From the NCBI GenBank assembly GCA_017457295.1, contig JAFTHS010000014.1:1-64000 (forward strand): a stretch of DNA of 64,000 bases, given 5' to 3'. Below the pieces are notes generated by a model. It did no database searches. It was given only the letters and a program-made list of their open reading frames with translations, and was not told where the DNA came from. Both the position numbers and the translations under genes were made by a program. Origin of the DNA: Paludibacteraceae bacterium (GTDB taxonomy: Bacteria; Bacteroidota; Bacteroidia; Bacteroidales; Paludibacteraceae). Position 1 is the stretch's first letter, and every line of letters begins with the position of its first letter. Below, one piece after another: positions 62,771 through 64,000 of this stretch.

Positions 62771-63966
62771 CGAAACAAATCAAGGAAGCGTTGCCACCAT
62801 GATTTTGGTCGAACGATATTATATGCAGGTTCAAGATCGTAATCCACATCGGTATCATCTAACGCCTCTTTGATATGAATCTCAAGCAAATCAGCGTATG
62901 CACGGAAACCATAATCGGTCATATGGATACCATCCACTGTACCTTCCATATCAGGACCTGTTTGTCCTTCCCATGTCATATAATACATTCCTTTTGGGTT
63001 TTCTGCTTTGTGTTGTTCAAAACCACGACGGAAACATTCGTTCTTTTGTGGCAAATATGTTGCATGGAAGCTGTCATGGCGTGCATAAGGATACATCAAT
63101 CCGTCCACCATGATGATTGGCACTTCGGGACGAAGGGTACGCAAGATTTTAACAAATTCGTACGTTGCAGTATCACAACGGTCTTTTGTGCAGTTTGGCA
63201 CAGGATCTAACACATAACAGATAGCATCTTCAATGCTAGCCATCGCCTCCGCAATATAGAAATCCATACGCGCTTGACCAGAAGTAGCCAAGTTTACACA
63301 TTCAAGATTGAAGTCACGTTGAATCATAGCAGAAGATACCATACCTGTTCGGCTGGCGCAACCACCTTGTTGGATGCTTGTACCATAGATAACAATCTTA
63401 CCCATTGAGCGAGGGTTATCTACTTGAGGTTGGATGAGTTGGGCAGTAGAATCCACACCAATCTGCAGCCAATTGATGCCATCGTAAAGAGGCAAGTAAA
63501 TCATATATTCGTGCATCTCTCCATCCAAATTTTCTACATATAGTTTGGACTGGATGGAATCTGCCTTGAAGTTCTTCTCTTGCGGGCGAGCAGTATTTAC
63601 ATACTCCCATTTGCCTGTTTCTTGGTTTAAGGTATAGAGGTCAGTACCCTTGATACCCGTCATTGCCATGTGCTGCATATGGAAATTGTTTTTGAGATTC
63701 CATTGCGCTGCGATACGTTTGCTATTAGAAGCAAAGCGAACAGCAATACCTGAAGAATGGTCGTAGAGCCATTGTTGGTCCTTGCGACAACTATCCATAT
63801 ATGCCTGAGGCAGACGGGTATATGCTTCGGAAGTGTTTTCCCAACCCTTGTTGATAATACGGAAGTTCTTTGCATCCTCGTAGCGAAATCCCGGTAGTTC
63901 AGCCGCCGATGCAAACATAGATGATAGCACAGCCATCATCAATAGAAAACGACGTGAGTTTTTCAT
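62767..63966 (-). CDS. Secreted SGNH/GDSL hydrolase with N-terminal GxDLY domain
   Basis: It is probably a carbohydrate esterase or lipase acting in the periplasm or outside. The ATG at 63966 gives a signal peptide (about 1-22, ending A-S-A-A) and 399 residues; an in-frame ATG at 63990 would add eight. Residues about 25-180 are the N-terminal beta domain with the G-T-D-L-Y landmark of PF14607. Residues about 185-365 are Lipase_GDSL_3, with the Ser motif Y-G-T-S-I-Q-Q-G-G and the closing D-G-I-H-M-T-D-Y-G that supplies the Asp-His pair. The stop overlaps an inverted repeat. Upstream lies outside the window. Confidence 0.87.
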   Translation of the reverse strand: MKNSRRFLLMMAVLSSMFASAAELPGFRYEDAKNFRIINKGWENTSEAYTRLPQAYMDSCRKDQQWLYDHSSGIAVRFASNSKRIAAQWNLKNNFHMQHMAMTGIKGTDLYTLNQETGKWEYVNTARPQEKNFKADSIQSKLYVENLDGEMHEYMIYLPLYDGINWLQIGVDSTAQLIQPQVDNPRSMGKIVIYGTSIQQGGCASRTGMVSSAMIQRDFNLECVNLATSGQARMDFYIAEAMASIEDAICYVLDPVPNCTKDRCDTATYEFVKILRTLRPEVPIIMVDGLMYPYARHDSFHATYLPQKNECFRRGFEQHKAENPKGMYYMTWEGQTGPDMEGTVDGIHMTDYGFRAYADLLEIHIKEALDDTDVDYDLEPAYNIVRPKSWWQRFLDLFR

Positions 63967-64000
63967 ATGATATGTATTCTTATGATTCATTCGAATTAGT

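Overview
The window is chromosomal DNA from a member of the Bacteroidales. The evidence is two SusC-type TonB-dependent receptors (one with a SusD partner), Bacteroidetes promoters (TTTG, about 20 nt, TAnnTTTG), type IX secretion sorting domains (type A at the end of the 1830-residue protein, type B/CHU_C in the serA operon), a BspA-like leucine-rich repeat protein, pyrophosphate-dependent phosphofructokinase and DUF4837/DUF4922 proteins. The species cannot be named; the style of the surface proteins fits an uncultured Paludibacteraceae/Prevotellaceae-like gut or oral bacterium. No rRNA, tRNA, CRISPR array, prophage or transposase was recognised.

Region 1 (1-27.8 kb) is dominated by what looks like a peptidoglycan (murein) salvage locus. 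Reading leftwards from a divergent promoter region at about 21.9 kb: a BadF-type sugar kinase (probably MurNAc or GlcNAc kinase), murQ, SusC, SusD, two surface lipoproteins and a GHL10 (YngK/DigH-like) glycosidase, then an OB-fold/DUF4623-like protein, a NAGPA-type phosphodiester glycosidase and an Amidase_3 protein. A CBM-like protein runs off the left edge. Reading rightwards: a NagB-LmbE fusion, a tandem GT-A glycosyltransferase, a HIT/GalT-like DUF4922 protein and a SpoIID/LytB protein, none with a signal peptide. In the proposed scheme the amidase strips peptides from murein, the GHL10 enzyme cuts denuded glycan, SusCD imports the pieces, and the kinase, MurQ and LmbE/NagB steps feed sugar phosphates into metabolism. 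The job of the cytosolic GT2-DUF4922-SpoIID set is unknown.

Region 2 (28.0-37.8 kb) is a tightly packed minus-strand operon of eight genes: serA, a T9SS type B surface protein, a CBM9-like protein, an M3 peptidase, PPi-PFK, a TPR protein, a thioesterase and an acyl-CoA synthetase-like protein. Inverted copies of one 11-bp tandem-repeat array flank it.

Region 3 (37.8-50.4 kb) is accessory. It holds a membrane TPR-HTH regulator, a stand-alone copy of the same HTH domain, a BspA-like LRR protein, a decayed gene tail, an outer-membrane barrel protein and an 1830-residue T9SS cargo built from about 22 repeats with a three-repeat (459-bp) higher-order period. This stretch separates serA from serC.

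Region 4 (50.5-64 kb) is mostly core. It has serC coupled to an OadA-like carboxyltransferase, an AI-2E transporter/DUF4837 lipoprotein/ABC-F operon (the ABC-F protein lacks the helical part of its first ATPase domain), a TonB receptor with a surface lipoprotein, and a GxDLY/SGNH hydrolase.

Two themes cut across the regions. Five proteins and one remnant share a short C-terminal tail (K-h-h-x-x-G-x-h-x-I-x-x-x-x-x-x-Y-x-x-x-G) that I cannot assign to a named sorting family. Intergenic regions also carry several arrays of 10-11-bp tandem units.
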